Below, piece after piece: positions 1 through 8,145 of a DNA stretch of 64,000 nucleotides. A program made the translations under genes and the position numbers. The stretch covers positions 1,922,001 through 1,986,000 of the forward strand of contig OY829366.1 of NCBI GenBank assembly GCA_963691755.1, in the 5' to 3' direction. Below the pieces are notes generated by a model, which did no database searches, was not told the DNA's origin, and saw only the letters and a list, made by a program, of their open reading frames with translations. The stretch is from Dinoroseobacter sp013215265 (GTDB taxonomy: Bacteria; Pseudomonadota; Alphaproteobacteria; Rhodobacterales; Rhodobacteraceae). How positions within the stretch are numbered: position 1 is the stretch's first letter; the number at the start of each line of letters is the position of its first letter.

Positions 1-302
1 ATTGAACGTGCCGCTCGGGAGCGTATTTCGTCCCCATGAAGGCTTTCGCGGCGCAGACCGGAAACGGTTGCTTCCAACTCAGCGGCTGTCAGCATTGTCG
101 GTGGCAAAACCAGCGCAGAGCGCAAGATATACCCCAAGCCCCGCTCGCCTTCGATGGGAATGCCGCTTTTGGCCATGACTGCCATATCGCGCCAGATTGT
201 GCGCTCTGAGACGTCGAGAACTTCTGCAAGCTCAGATGCGGTGTGAAGTTGCCCATCACACATGATCTGCACGAGGTCGTAGAGGCGGCGGTCGCGTTTC
301 AT
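1..302 (-). CDS. YafY-type HTH transcriptional regulator (partial, C-terminus outside window)
   Basis: The first 100 codons of a DNA-binding regulator are present; the rest lies beyond the left edge. The ATG at 302 begins MKRDRRLYDLVQ. It is followed by a winged helix-turn-helix of the HTH_11 type at about residues 21-38 (SELAEVLDVSERTIWRDM) and the wing motif GLGYIL. This N-terminus is typical of YafY/DeoR-like regulators that carry a C-terminal WYL sensor domain, but no WYL domain can be seen here. The gene diverges from tatA. A perfect inverted repeat lies 31 bp upstream of the start (333-354), so autoregulation is likely. The ligand is unknown. Confidence 0.8.
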   Translation of the reverse strand, partial: MKRDRRLYDLVQIMCDGQLHTASELAEVLDVSERTIWRDMAVMAKSGIPIEGERGLGYILRSALVLPPTMLTAAELEATVSGLRRESLHGDEIRSRAARS

Positions 303-332
303 TGGCTTTTCTTACCCGGATAAGTCGGAACT

Positions 333-354
333 TACTGACAAAATACTGTCAGTA
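333..354. promoter_or_regulatory. Palindromic operator candidate upstream of the YafY-type regulator
   Basis: TACTGACA, a 6-nt spacer (AAATAC), then TGTCAGTA: perfect 8-bp arms with dyad symmetry. It sits between the divergent regulator gene (start 302) and tatA (start 463). The position 31 bp upstream of the regulator start suits an autoregulatory operator; binding itself is inferred. Confidence 0.5.
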
Positions 355-462
355 GTCATTCAAACAAGGCCAATGAGCCTTTGAAAGCCACCAAAACCAT
401 CGCTAGATCAAAGAAAACGCACACGGGGCAGCGCCCCCGCACAGCAAATGGAGTGCTTCATC

Positions 463-681
463 ATGGGAATTGGTAACATCGGTCTTCCCGGTATCCTGCT
501 TATCGCAGTCGTTGTTCTGGTCCTTTTCGGCCGCGGCAAGATTAGCTCGCTGATGGGCGAGGTCGGCAAAGGTATCACCGCCTTCAAAAAGGGTGTGAAA
601 GAAAGCACCGAAGAGATCGAACAAGAGGCGTCGGATGTTGCGCGCGACGTGACGCCCGAATCCGACAAAGACAAGGCCTGA
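463..681 (+). CDS. tatA: Sec-independent protein translocase subunit TatA
   Basis: 72-residue TatA, the pore-forming subunit of the twin-arginine translocase in the inner membrane. The protein starts MGIGNIGLPGILL and has one N-terminal membrane segment at about residues 5-21. A FGRGKI hinge follows, then an amphipathic helix containing GKGITAFKKGVK, and an acidic tail. The ATG at 463 is preferred over the in-frame ATG at 448 because GGAG at 450-453 is correctly spaced for it and the family begins with the membrane segment almost at once. It is the first gene of a tatA-tatB-tatC run, with tatB 9 bp downstream. Confidence 0.93.
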   Translation: MGIGNIGLPGILLIAVVVLVLFGRGKISSLMGEVGKGITAFKKGVKESTEEIEQEASDVARDVTPESDKDKA

Positions 682-690
682 TCCAGCTCC

Positions 691-1224
691 ATGTTTGATC
701 TGGGCTGGGCCGAGCTGCTCGTCATTGGCGTGGTGGCATTGATTATCGTCGGGCCGAAAGACCTGCCAAAACTGTTCCGCACGCTTGGACAGTTCATGGG
801 AAAGGCGCGTGCGATGGCGCGCGAATTCTCCAGCGCCATGAATGCGGCAGCCGATGATGCCGGCGTCGGGGACCTCAAGAAGATGGGCGACGACCTGAGA
901 TCGGCCACCTCTGCCAAGAACATGGGGCTTGATGGTCTGAACAAAGTCACGACCAAGTTCGAAGACTGGGCGCCGGACCCGGATTCTGATGCCAAGAAAG
1001 GTCCGAACACCGCCAAGATGACTGAAGAGCGCCGCGCTCAGGCCGAAAAAATTCAGGAACTGACCGCTCAGAAGCAGAAAGAGCGCCAAGAACGTGAGGC
1101 GGGTGCTGCATCTGGTGAAACCTCCCCGCCGCCCGCATCTGAGCCAGCCCCAACATCCGCGCCCGAGCCTGAAGCGGCGCCAGCCCCCGCATCCAAGAAA
1201 GCTGCCCCGAATGAGCAAACCTGA
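691..1224 (+). CDS. tatB: Sec-independent protein translocase subunit TatB
   Basis: 177-residue TatB, which with TatC forms the receptor for twin-arginine signal peptides. It begins MFDLGWAELLVIGVVAL, with the TatB-type glutamate inside the single membrane span (residues 6-22) and the GPKDLPK hinge. A long amphipathic region contains the TatB-like KARAMAREF segment. The C-terminal third is a low-complexity Pro/Ala/Glu tail, as is usual in alphaproteobacterial TatB. The 3' end overlaps the tatC start by 14 bp, which suggests translational coupling. Confidence 0.93.
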   Translation: MFDLGWAELLVIGVVALIIVGPKDLPKLFRTLGQFMGKARAMAREFSSAMNAAADDAGVGDLKKMGDDLRSATSAKNMGLDGLNKVTTKFEDWAPDPDSDAKKGPNTAKMTEERRAQAEKIQELTAQKQKERQEREAGAASGETSPPPASEPAPTSAPEPEAAPAPASKKAAPNEQT

Positions 1225-2158
1225 CGACCTCGAGGACAGCGCGGCCCCGCTGATCGAGCATCTGGCAGAGTTACGCACTCGCCTGATCCGCTCGGTGTTG
1301 GCGTTGTTCGTCGCGATCTGTGTGTTTTTTATACCCGTGCAGGGTGATTTCATCGCCGTGCACGTGCTGGAGTTCCTGCTGGCTCCGATCGAAAATACCC
1401 TCAGGGCGCTGGGGGATCCGTCTCCGACGCTGCAATATACGTCGCCGCAGGAATACTTGTTCACACTGTTCCGGGTTTCGATGGTGTTTGGCTTTGCGTT
1501 GGCTTTCCCGGTTATTGGCTACCAACTTTGGCGATTTGTGGCGCCAGGCCTCTATCGCAGCGAAAAAAGCGCGTTTGCACCCTTTCTGATTGCCTCCCCT
1601 GTGATGTTTCTTCTGGGGGCATCTTTTGCGCATTTCGTGGTCACGCCCTTGGCGATGTCGTTCTTCCTTGGGTTTGCCGATGTCTCATCGATCTTTGCAA
1701 ACTTGCTGGGGCAGGGCGTTGATGTACCCGACACCGCAGCCGTCGTGCCGGAAACCGAAGATGGCCTGCGCATCACCTTTTTTGGTAAGGTCAATGAGAG
1801 CCTCGGCATATCTCTGGCCTTCATCATGGCCTTTGGCCTGTGCTTCCAATTGCCAGTCTTGCTGACGCTGCTGGGCAAGGCAGGACTGGTCTCGGCCCGC
1901 GGGCTTGGATCGGTACGCAAATACGCGATGGTCGGCATTCTCGTGCTCGCAGCGTTGGTGACACCTCCTGATGTTGTCACCCAATTGATCCTATTCACTG
2001 TTGTCTATGGTCTTTACGAAGTTTCGATCTTCCTCGTGGCACGCGTGGAAAAGAAGCGTGTGGAAGAGCTGCGCCGCGAAGGCGTGCTCGATGAAGACGA
2101 AGATCTTTATGGCGATTTCGAAGACGACGACGCTGATACACAGGATGCTGCCAAATGA
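1211..2158 (+). CDS. tatC: Sec-independent protein translocase subunit TatC
   Basis: 315-residue polytopic TatC, the signal-peptide-binding core of the Tat translocase. It starts MSKPDDLEDSAAPLIEHLAE and has the conserved HLAELRTRLI segment before the first span. Hydrophobic stretches fit the six-helix topology, and the C-terminus is cytoplasmic and acidic (DEDEDLYGDFEDDD). The open frame extends upstream to 1094, but ATG 1211 is chosen because the family motif begins there and the upstream part lies inside tatB in another frame. The stop overlaps the next start as ATGA (2155-2158). Confidence 0.94.
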   Translation: MSKPDDLEDSAAPLIEHLAELRTRLIRSVLALFVAICVFFIPVQGDFIAVHVLEFLLAPIENTLRALGDPSPTLQYTSPQEYLFTLFRVSMVFGFALAFPVIGYQLWRFVAPGLYRSEKSAFAPFLIASPVMFLLGASFAHFVVTPLAMSFFLGFADVSSIFANLLGQGVDVPDTAAVVPETEDGLRITFFGKVNESLGISLAFIMAFGLCFQLPVLLTLLGKAGLVSARGLGSVRKYAMVGILVLAALVTPPDVVTQLILFTVVYGLYEVSIFLVARVEKKRVEELRREGVLDEDEDLYGDFEDDDADTQDAAK

Positions 2159-3168
2159 GCTCAGGCGCCAAGGCGTTCACGCGCACGATGGCAGAAGAGC
2201 TGTTGAAGGATCTCGAAGCTGGTCGTCTTGATGATGTCCGCGCGATCATTGCCCAGATTGAAGAGATGCTTCCGGGTGATGTTGGCGGTGAAATGGAAAC
2301 CGCCTTTCGCACCGTCCTGACCGCTGAAGCTGCCGTCGATCCCGTTGAGCGCATCGCACAGGCGCTGGAGCGCATGTCGCCTGCACCGGTTGCAGCCCCT
2401 GATTTTTCGGAGGCTGATGCGTTTTTGTGGGAAACAGATCCGGACCATTTGCGTCCTGTCGGCAAGGTCGCCCGCGTTGGGTTAGAGCTTTTGATCGGGA
2501 TCAACCGGGCCCGCGATACGCTTTTGGAAAACACGCTTCAGTTTGCGCGTGGGCTTGGTGCAAACAACGCCCTCCTGTGGGGCGCGCGCGGGATGGGTAA
2601 ATCGAGCCTCGTCAAAGCCGTACATGCCGAAGTTCTGCGTCAGGGCCTCGATCTCAAAATCGTGGAAGCCCAGCGTGAAGACCTGCCATCCATCGGACGT
2701 CTGCTGGGCCTACTCCGCGGCACAGACACGCGCTTTTTGTTGTTCTGCGATGACTTGAGCTTCAGTCATGACGATCAGCATTACAAATCCCTCAAGGCCG
2801 TGCTTGATGGCGGGATCGAAGGGAGACCTGAAAACGTGCTGTTTTATGCCACGTCGAACCGTCGCCACCTGATGCCACGCGACATGATCGAGAACGAACG
2901 CAGTTCGGCCATCAATCCCTCTGAAGCGGTTGAAGAGAAGGTGTCGCTGTCGGACCGTTTTGGTCTTTGGCTCGGGTTCCATCCCTGTGATCAGGACGAC
3001 TACCTGAAAATGATCCGTGGGTATTGCGATGCCTACGGGCTAAACGTGTCCGATGACCGATTGCGTGCTGAAGCGATTGAATGGCAACAGACACGCGGCG
3101 CCCGGTCGGGCCGCGTTGCCTGGCAGTTTTTCTGCGATCTTGCAGGGCGCGAAGGCATCAGCCTCTAG
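2155..3168 (+). CDS. DUF815-type P-loop ATPase
   Basis: 337-residue predicted AAA-type ATP-binding protein, translationally coupled to tatC by an ATGA overlap. The P-loop is at residues 143-150 (GARGMGKS), and an acidic Walker B strand (FLLFCDDLSF) lies near residue 200. A sensor-like ATSNRRHL motif follows. This order fits the DUF815 family of uncharacterised ATPases. The N-terminal ~100 residues are helical and lack a recognisable domain. The tat linkage may reflect conserved gene order in this bacterial group rather than a role in export. It converges on the nlpD-like gene with only 4 bp between the two stops. Confidence 0.85.
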   Translation: MSSGAKAFTRTMAEELLKDLEAGRLDDVRAIIAQIEEMLPGDVGGEMETAFRTVLTAEAAVDPVERIAQALERMSPAPVAAPDFSEADAFLWETDPDHLRPVGKVARVGLELLIGINRARDTLLENTLQFARGLGANNALLWGARGMGKSSLVKAVHAEVLRQGLDLKIVEAQREDLPSIGRLLGLLRGTDTRFLLFCDDLSFSHDDQHYKSLKAVLDGGIEGRPENVLFYATSNRRHLMPRDMIENERSSAINPSEAVEEKVSLSDRFGLWLGFHPCDQDDYLKMIRGYCDAYGLNVSDDRLRAEAIEWQQTRGARSGRVAWQFFCDLAGREGISL

Positions 3169-3172
3169 CGCG

Positions 3173-4312
3173 CTATTGCAGATAGGGCACCGGATCGACG
3201 GCCCGTGCGCCATCGCGCACTTCGTAATAGAAGAACCCGGCCCCGCCCGAGGCCACTTCGGCAATCTTCTGTCCTCGACGAACCCGATCTCCACGCGAAA
3301 CGGTGAGATCGTCGATATTGCCATAAACCGTCAGCAAACCGTTCGGATGGCGCAAGACCAACACCTGAATCTGGTCCGTGGTCTCGGTAATCGCAAGAAC
3401 CTCACCGGCTTCCGAGGCTGAAACGGCTTCGCCTGCGGGTGTATCAAACCCGATGCCGTCGCTTCCGTTACGGCCAAAGGCGCGCGTGATGCTGCCTTGT
3501 ACAGGCATCCCAAGCGGGGCAGCGGCTGTTGCGGCTGTTGTTGTGTTGCCAAGATTGGGCGAAGCGGGTGGGACCACAGCAGGCGTACTATCCGATGGCA
3601 AAGCGGTTGATGCGCTTGGCGGAACGGGCGTCACACTGCCTTGTCCGGGGGCTGCGGTTTGCGTCTCGGCTGGCGACGCTGTGTTGGGGGCTGGGATTGG
3701 GATCAAGAGGAACTGACCGTCACGTATTGCAAGGTCCGGGCCAAGTCCGTTCCAGTCCGCCAGCGCACGCGGCGATACATTATAAAGCCTCGCGATAGAG
3801 AAGGCCGTTTCACCGGGTTCCACCTTGTGCCGGATAGGTTCAATGCCCGGCTGGTTGGTTATGCGAGGCTCTGACTGGGTTGCGTTCTGATCGCCAGCGC
3901 GATCAATCGCGCTCCCTGCGATCGAGGCGATGTCCAGTCCCGTCCCGCTGGGGGCATCGGGAACACGGCGGGGCAGGGCAACCAGCTCATCTGCGCGCAG
4001 GGCCGTGTCCGCAGGCAAACCGTTGAAGCGGGCAACTTCGCTGGCAGGAAGGCCCACGCGTTCGGACAAGGTTGCAACCGTATCGCCGCGCCGCGCAACG
4101 GCAACCTGATAGCCGGGATAGGAAATCACACCACGCCCATCGGGTTCCGGTCTGGGGGCCGTGGCCACGCCGCCTGTCTGCGACGTATTCAGGCCACCAC
4201 CAAAGCCGCCGCGAAGGTCAAAATCGAGCGGCTGTTCGCAAGCAGACAGCACCATCAGCATGGAAACTGCGATCAATGTCGAGCGTTTGGGATAAGCAAA
4301 TCTCTGTAGCAT
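3173..4312 (-). CDS. nlpD: NlpD-like lipoprotein with two LysM domains and a degenerate M23 domain
   Basis: 379-residue cell-wall lipoprotein. The signal peptide ends in a lipobox with Cys25 (LSAC). LysM repeats occupy about residues 66-112 and 160-207, followed by a Pro/Thr/Ala linker and an M23 (LytM) domain from about 268 to the end. In active M23 enzymes zinc is held by HxxxD and HxH motifs. Here the first motif reads SDGIGFD, the YaH position reads VYGN, and the last reads FFYYEVR, so the His ligands appear replaced. That matches NlpD/EnvC-type amidase activators. It follows surE and pcm on the same strand, the classic surE-pcm-nlpD order. Confidence 0.85.
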   Translation of the reverse strand: MLQRFAYPKRSTLIAVSMLMVLSACEQPLDFDLRGGFGGGLNTSQTGGVATAPRPEPDGRGVISYPGYQVAVARRGDTVATLSERVGLPASEVARFNGLPADTALRADELVALPRRVPDAPSGTGLDIASIAGSAIDRAGDQNATQSEPRITNQPGIEPIRHKVEPGETAFSIARLYNVSPRALADWNGLGPDLAIRDGQFLLIPIPAPNTASPAETQTAAPGQGSVTPVPPSASTALPSDSTPAVVPPASPNLGNTTTAATAAAPLGMPVQGSITRAFGRNGSDGIGFDTPAGEAVSASEAGEVLAITETTDQIQVLVLRHPNGLLTVYGNIDDLTVSRGDRVRRGQKIAEVASGGAGFFYYEVRDGARAVDPVPYLQ

Positions 4313-4356
4313 GTCGTTCCAGTACCGATTTGGGCCAAAATGGCGTTCAGCAGGAT

Positions 4357-4998
4357 TTAATCAGCCGCGCGTCCTTCGACAAGCGGGACGAACCTGACGG
4401 AGCGTAATTCCTCATAATCAAACCCTTCCGGGCCAGATGTCACCTTGATCAGACTTTGAACCGTGTCGGACTGGCCAACGGGCAACACCATGATGCCGCC
4501 GGGGCGTAATTGTTCCAGCAAGGGACCTGGCGGGTCTTCGGCAGCTGCCGTGACAAGGATACGATCAAAAGGGGCCTGATCTGGCAGACCAAAGCTGCCA
4601 TCTCCAGTCATCACAGTCACGTTTGTGATGCCTTGAGCTTCAATTCTGGCCTGTGCGGTGCGCGTCAGTGTCCTGTGTCGATCAATCGTATAAACCCGGC
4701 GGGCAAGCTGGCTCAGGATCGCCGCTTGATATCCGGATCCGGTGCCAACCTCGAGCACCTTGTCGCGCGGCTGCACATTCAGCGATTGCGTCATCAGCCC
4801 GACAACTGAAGGCTGGCTGATGGTTTGCCCGCTTGCAATGGGAAGCGGGACATCTTCATACGCACGGTCCGCAAAGAGACCGTCGACGAACTCACCACGA
4901 TCGATGCGCTCCATCGCAGTCAGAACGCGGGTATCGGTGATGCCCTTGGCGCGCAGATGGAACAAGAATTCCATCAATTGTTCTGGGGTATGCACCAC
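4357..4998 (-). CDS. pcm: Protein-L-isoaspartate O-methyltransferase
   Basis: 213-residue SAM-dependent methyltransferase that methylates isoaspartyl residues in damaged proteins and starts their repair. The PCMT motif GQTISQPSVVG is at residues 57-67, and the SAM-binding glycine motif VLEVGTGSGYQAA is at 81-93. The acidic and later motifs (TGDGSFG, FDRILVTAA) are also present. The length is normal for the family. The start lies 3 bp past the surE stop, so the two are almost certainly co-transcribed. Confidence 0.95.
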   Translation of the reverse strand: MVHTPEQLMEFLFHLRAKGITDTRVLTAMERIDRGEFVDGLFADRAYEDVPLPIASGQTISQPSVVGLMTQSLNVQPRDKVLEVGTGSGYQAAILSQLARRVYTIDRHRTLTRTAQARIEAQGITNVTVMTGDGSFGLPDQAPFDRILVTAAAEDPPGPLLEQLRPGGIMVLPVGQSDTVQSLIKVTSGPEGFDYEELRSVRFVPLVEGRAAD

Positions 4999-5001
4999 GC
5001 T

Positions 5002-5790
5002 CTAGCTCTCCAAGGCGGCTTTAAGCGCCGGTAGCTGATCATGCGCGGTAAGATCGGCCCGCATGGGCGTGACCGAAATATACCCTTCGACATTTGACTG
5101 GCTGTCTGTATCGGGTCCCGTCGGGTCATCCTGCGCTCCGCCGGTAATCCACAAAAAGCGGCGGCCTGAAGGAGCGGTGTGCGGTTCGACTTTGAAGCGT
5201 GTGTTCGGACGTCTGCCCTGCCGGACGACTTTGGTTCCGAGCACGTCCGCTGCCCCCACCGGCGGGAAATTGACGTTGAAGAATGTCCGATAGTCTGCGC
5301 TTTCCCAGGTCGCGTGCTTAAGGATTGCACGGACGACAGACACACCGTGAACGCGCGAGGCTTCGAATTTGTCACTCTGATCTGCCATGCGGGGGCCATA
5401 GAACTGCGATAACGCGATGGCGTTTATCCCTTGCAAGGCGGCTTCCATCGCTCCACCGATGGTGCCGGAATAAAGGGTATTCTCAGCAGAGTTATTGCCT
5501 CGATTGACCCCTGAAAGAACAAGATCAGGTCGCGCATCCGTCATCACGTCGTAAATGCCGGCCAGAACGCAATCCGCGGGTGATCCTTCGGCTGCGTAGC
5601 GACGCGGACCCATCTTTGCGATCATTGTGGGGTGCGTGTAACTGATGCAATGCCCGACACCAGATTGCTCAAACGCAGGAGCAACCGTCCAGACCTCACC
5701 CCCGGGTCCCGCGATCTCGGTGGCAATGTCGGTCAGGACTTCGAGGCCCGGCGCGTTGATGCCATCGTCATTGGTGATCAGAATTCGCAT
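5002..5790 (-). CDS. surE: 5'/3'-nucleotidase SurE
   Basis: 262-residue survival protein SurE, a metal-dependent nucleoside monophosphatase. It begins MRILITNDDG with the Asp-Asp metal-binding motif at residues 8-9. The SGVNRGNNSAENTLYSGT active-site loop follows. The open frame continues upstream to 5859, but ATG 5790 places the conserved RILITNDDG at the extreme N-terminus as in the family. First gene of the surE-pcm-nlpD run. Confidence 0.95.
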   Translation of the reverse strand: MRILITNDDGINAPGLEVLTDIATEIAGPGGEVWTVAPAFEQSGVGHCISYTHPTMIAKMGPRRYAAEGSPADCVLAGIYDVMTDARPDLVLSGVNRGNNSAENTLYSGTIGGAMEAALQGINAIALSQFYGPRMADQSDKFEASRVHGVSVVRAILKHATWESADYRTFFNVNFPPVGAADVLGTKVVRQGRRPNTRFKVEPHTAPSGRRFLWITGGAQDDPTGPDTDSQSNVEGYISVTPMRADLTAHDQLPALKAALES

Positions 5791-5860
5791 CTTTTGCCCC
5801 AGATTAAGCCAACCCCCTTCTGTTAGGGGATGGGTCCTGTCCGGGCAAGACATCGGCAAT

Positions 5861-6499
5861 TTAAAGCAGAGCGCGTACCTTTTCGGCCTCAGCTTGCGGT
5901 GTGCTTAGATCATGTGCGGCCTGTCCGGGGAAGAACCGAGCGCGCGTACCCGTCGGCATCTCGTCAGGCTGGTGGATCAGGACACGCGGGCCGATTTTGC
6001 GGCTCTCGGCTTGCCAGCTTTTAGCAAGGGCGATCTGGGCAGCTTTGGTCGCGCCATATTGCCCGAAGAACGGTTGGCCAGCGCGCGGATCATCAAAAAA
6101 GATCGCAGTGCCTGCATCACCAAGTAGAGGCGCGACCATCGTGATCAGGGTTGAGGTCGCAACGAGATTGGTTTCGATGCTTTTCTTCAAATCTTTTTCA
6201 GCGGAATGCGGCAAGGGCGACAATGGGGCGCCGTGAATGGCGCAATGGGCAAACAGATCGATCTTGCCCCAGCGGTCATAGATGGCGCGACAGATTCCGG
6301 CTACTGCGTCTCGATTTGTAACGTCGATCGGTGCCAAAGTTGCGCTGCCACCTTTGGCTTGAATACGGTCATCAAGCTCCTCAAGCGCACCTGAGGTCTT
6401 GGCAATGGCAACGATGTGATGATCCGGGGCGAGAGCTTCTGCCAGTGCATGGCCCAGTCCGCGAGAAGCCCCAGTGATAAGCGCAATCTTGTCTGTCAT
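5861..6499 (-). CDS. SDR-family oxidoreductase
   Basis: 212-residue short-chain dehydrogenase/reductase-type protein. The nucleotide-binding motif TGASRGLG is at residues 9-16, an NAG-like segment reads AHCAIHG near 85, and the YxxxK pair is Tyr148/Lys152 (YGATK). The catalytic Ser usually about 13 residues before the Tyr is not evident; that region reads TAIFFDDPRAG. It may therefore be a divergent or non-classical member. ATG 6499 is chosen over the upstream in-frame start at 6535 because the Rossmann strand normally begins within a few residues of the start. Substrate unknown. Confidence 0.8.
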   Translation of the reverse strand: MTDKIALITGASRGLGHALAEALAPDHHIVAIAKTSGALEELDDRIQAKGGSATLAPIDVTNRDAVAGICRAIYDRWGKIDLFAHCAIHGAPLSPLPHSAEKDLKKSIETNLVATSTLITMVAPLLGDAGTAIFFDDPRAGQPFFGQYGATKAAQIALAKSWQAESRKIGPRVLIHQPDEMPTGTRARFFPGQAAHDLSTPQAEAEKVRALL

Positions 6500-6555
6500 G
6501 GCGCGCGATGTGCGGGCAAAGGGCGCGAAGGTCAAGGGTGGAGTTTTGGGGCGCG

Positions 6556-8028
6556 TTACTCCGCCGCCGTCTTAAGCGTGAAACCCTTGTTCACCATATC
6601 GGATGGCGCCACGGGATATTCCCCAGAAAAACATGCATCACAATAACTCGGGGACTTCGGATCCCGGCCTTTGGAATTACCCACCGCGCGGTAGAGCCCG
6701 TCGAGCGAGATGAACCGCAGGCTGTCCACGCCAAGATGTTCGCGCATTTCGTCTTCCGACATAGTGGCTGCAAGCAATTTGGACTGCTCAGGCGTATCGA
6801 CACCATAGAAACAAGGCCAGGCCGTGGGGGGCGATGCGATCCGAAAATGCACCTCTGCGGCCCCCGCATCAAGGATCATGTCCTTGATTTTCCGGCTTGT
6901 TGTGCCGCGCACCACGCTATCGTCCACAAGGATCACACGCTTACCCCGGATCAGTGCCCGGTTTACATTCAGCTTCAGACGCACACCCATGTTGCGGATC
7001 TGCTCGGTCGGTTCAATGAAGGTTCGCCCCATGTACTGATTACGGATGATGCCCATCGCATAGGGGATCCCCGATTGTTGCGAATAGCCGATCGCAGCAG
7101 GGGTCCCGCTGTCAGGAACAGGACACACAAGATCAGCGTCCACAGCAGCTTCTTTGGCCAGTTCTACCCCGATCTGCCTCCGGGTTTCATAGACCGAGCG
7201 GCCACCAAGGATCGAATCCGGGCGTGAGAAATACACATGCTCGAAAATGCAGGGACGCGCCTTTGTTTCCTCAAAGGGTCGCGAGCTTTCCAGACCTTTG
7301 CCCTGCGTGATCACGACCATCTCGCCGGGCTCGATCTCGCGTACGAAATCTGCCCCAATGATATCGAGGGCGCAGGTCTCTGAGGCCAGCACGTAACCCT
7401 CGTCACCAATCTGTCCCAGCACCAACGGGCGCACACCCAGACTGTCGCGCACACCAATAAGTTTCGTACGGGTCATAGCCACGATCGAAAACGCACCTTC
7501 CACTCGGCGCAGGGCATCCTTCATGCGCTCGGGGATGTTTTTCTGATAGCTACGAGCCATTAGGTGGATCACGCATTCAGTGTCGGATGAGCTTTGGAAA
7601 ATCGATCCGCGCTCAATCAGATCCCGACGGATTTCCAGCGCATTGGTGAAGTTGCCATTATGTGCAACCGCTGCACCACCCATCGCAAACTCTCCGAAAA
7701 ACGGTTGCACGTCACGGATTGCGGTATTGCCCTTGGATCCCGAGGTGGAATAACGCACATGCCCAATTGCAACAGAACCGGGCAGTGTTTCCATCAGCTT
7801 CTGGCTGGTGAAGTTGTCTCGCACGTAGCCAAAACGGCGTGCATTGTTGAAGCCTTGGTCTGGGTCGTAGGATACGATGCCGCCAGCTTCCTGACCCCGG
7901 TGTTGCAGGGCATGCAGGCCAAGGGCCACAAAGCTTGCCGCATCAGCAACGCCAATCGCACCAAATACGCCGCATTCTTCGCGCAGTTTATCGTCGTCGA
8001 AGGGGTGGGCAGGGGGCAGCTGACGCAT
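6556..8028 (-). CDS. purF: Amidophosphoribosyltransferase
   Basis: 490-residue glutamine PRPP amidotransferase, the first step of de novo purine synthesis. The N-terminal nucleophile domain begins after a short propeptide at Cys19 (EECGVFG), with HRGQEAGG at 43-50 and GHVRYST at 89-95. The phosphoribosyltransferase domain carries the PRPP loop LVDDSVVRGTTSR at 367-379. A cysteine-containing C-terminal segment (SYCDACFSGEYPV) resembles the Fe-S ligand region of the Bacillus-type enzyme. In many proteobacteria purF follows cvpA directly; here one unrelated gene lies between them. Confidence 0.97.
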   Translation of the reverse strand: MRQLPPAHPFDDDKLREECGVFGAIGVADAASFVALGLHALQHRGQEAGGIVSYDPDQGFNNARRFGYVRDNFTSQKLMETLPGSVAIGHVRYSTSGSKGNTAIRDVQPFFGEFAMGGAAVAHNGNFTNALEIRRDLIERGSIFQSSSDTECVIHLMARSYQKNIPERMKDALRRVEGAFSIVAMTRTKLIGVRDSLGVRPLVLGQIGDEGYVLASETCALDIIGADFVREIEPGEMVVITQGKGLESSRPFEETKARPCIFEHVYFSRPDSILGGRSVYETRRQIGVELAKEAAVDADLVCPVPDSGTPAAIGYSQQSGIPYAMGIIRNQYMGRTFIEPTEQIRNMGVRLKLNVNRALIRGKRVILVDDSVVRGTTSRKIKDMILDAGAAEVHFRIASPPTAWPCFYGVDTPEQSKLLAATMSEDEMREHLGVDSLRFISLDGLYRAVGNSKGRDPKSPSYCDACFSGEYPVAPSDMVNKGFTLKTAAE

Positions 8029-8074
8029 GGGCGGGCTCCGATTCCCGTTGTCTCGAACCCCGCTTACGAAATCG

Positions 8075-8098
8075 AACGCCCCCTGTCACGGGGGCGTT
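8075..8098 (-). terminator. Strong GC hairpin between the 8146-8943 gene and purF
   Basis: Perfect 9-bp stem (AACGCCCCC / GGGGGCGTT) with a 6-nt loop. It lies 47 bp past the stop of the upstream minus-strand gene and 46 bp before purF. The T-tract on the minus-strand side is poor, so it could be a weak terminator, an attenuator or an mRNA-stabilising hairpin of the purF leader. Confidence 0.5.
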
Positions 8099-8145
8099 GT
8101 TATCTTTGTGTCATAATGATGCGGTTGCACCGCTCTTTCGATGAA

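Noticed and set aside
403..1464. Long reverse-strand frame over tatABC
   Set aside because: Biased composition and low-complexity sequence; it is a shadow of three well-supported genes.
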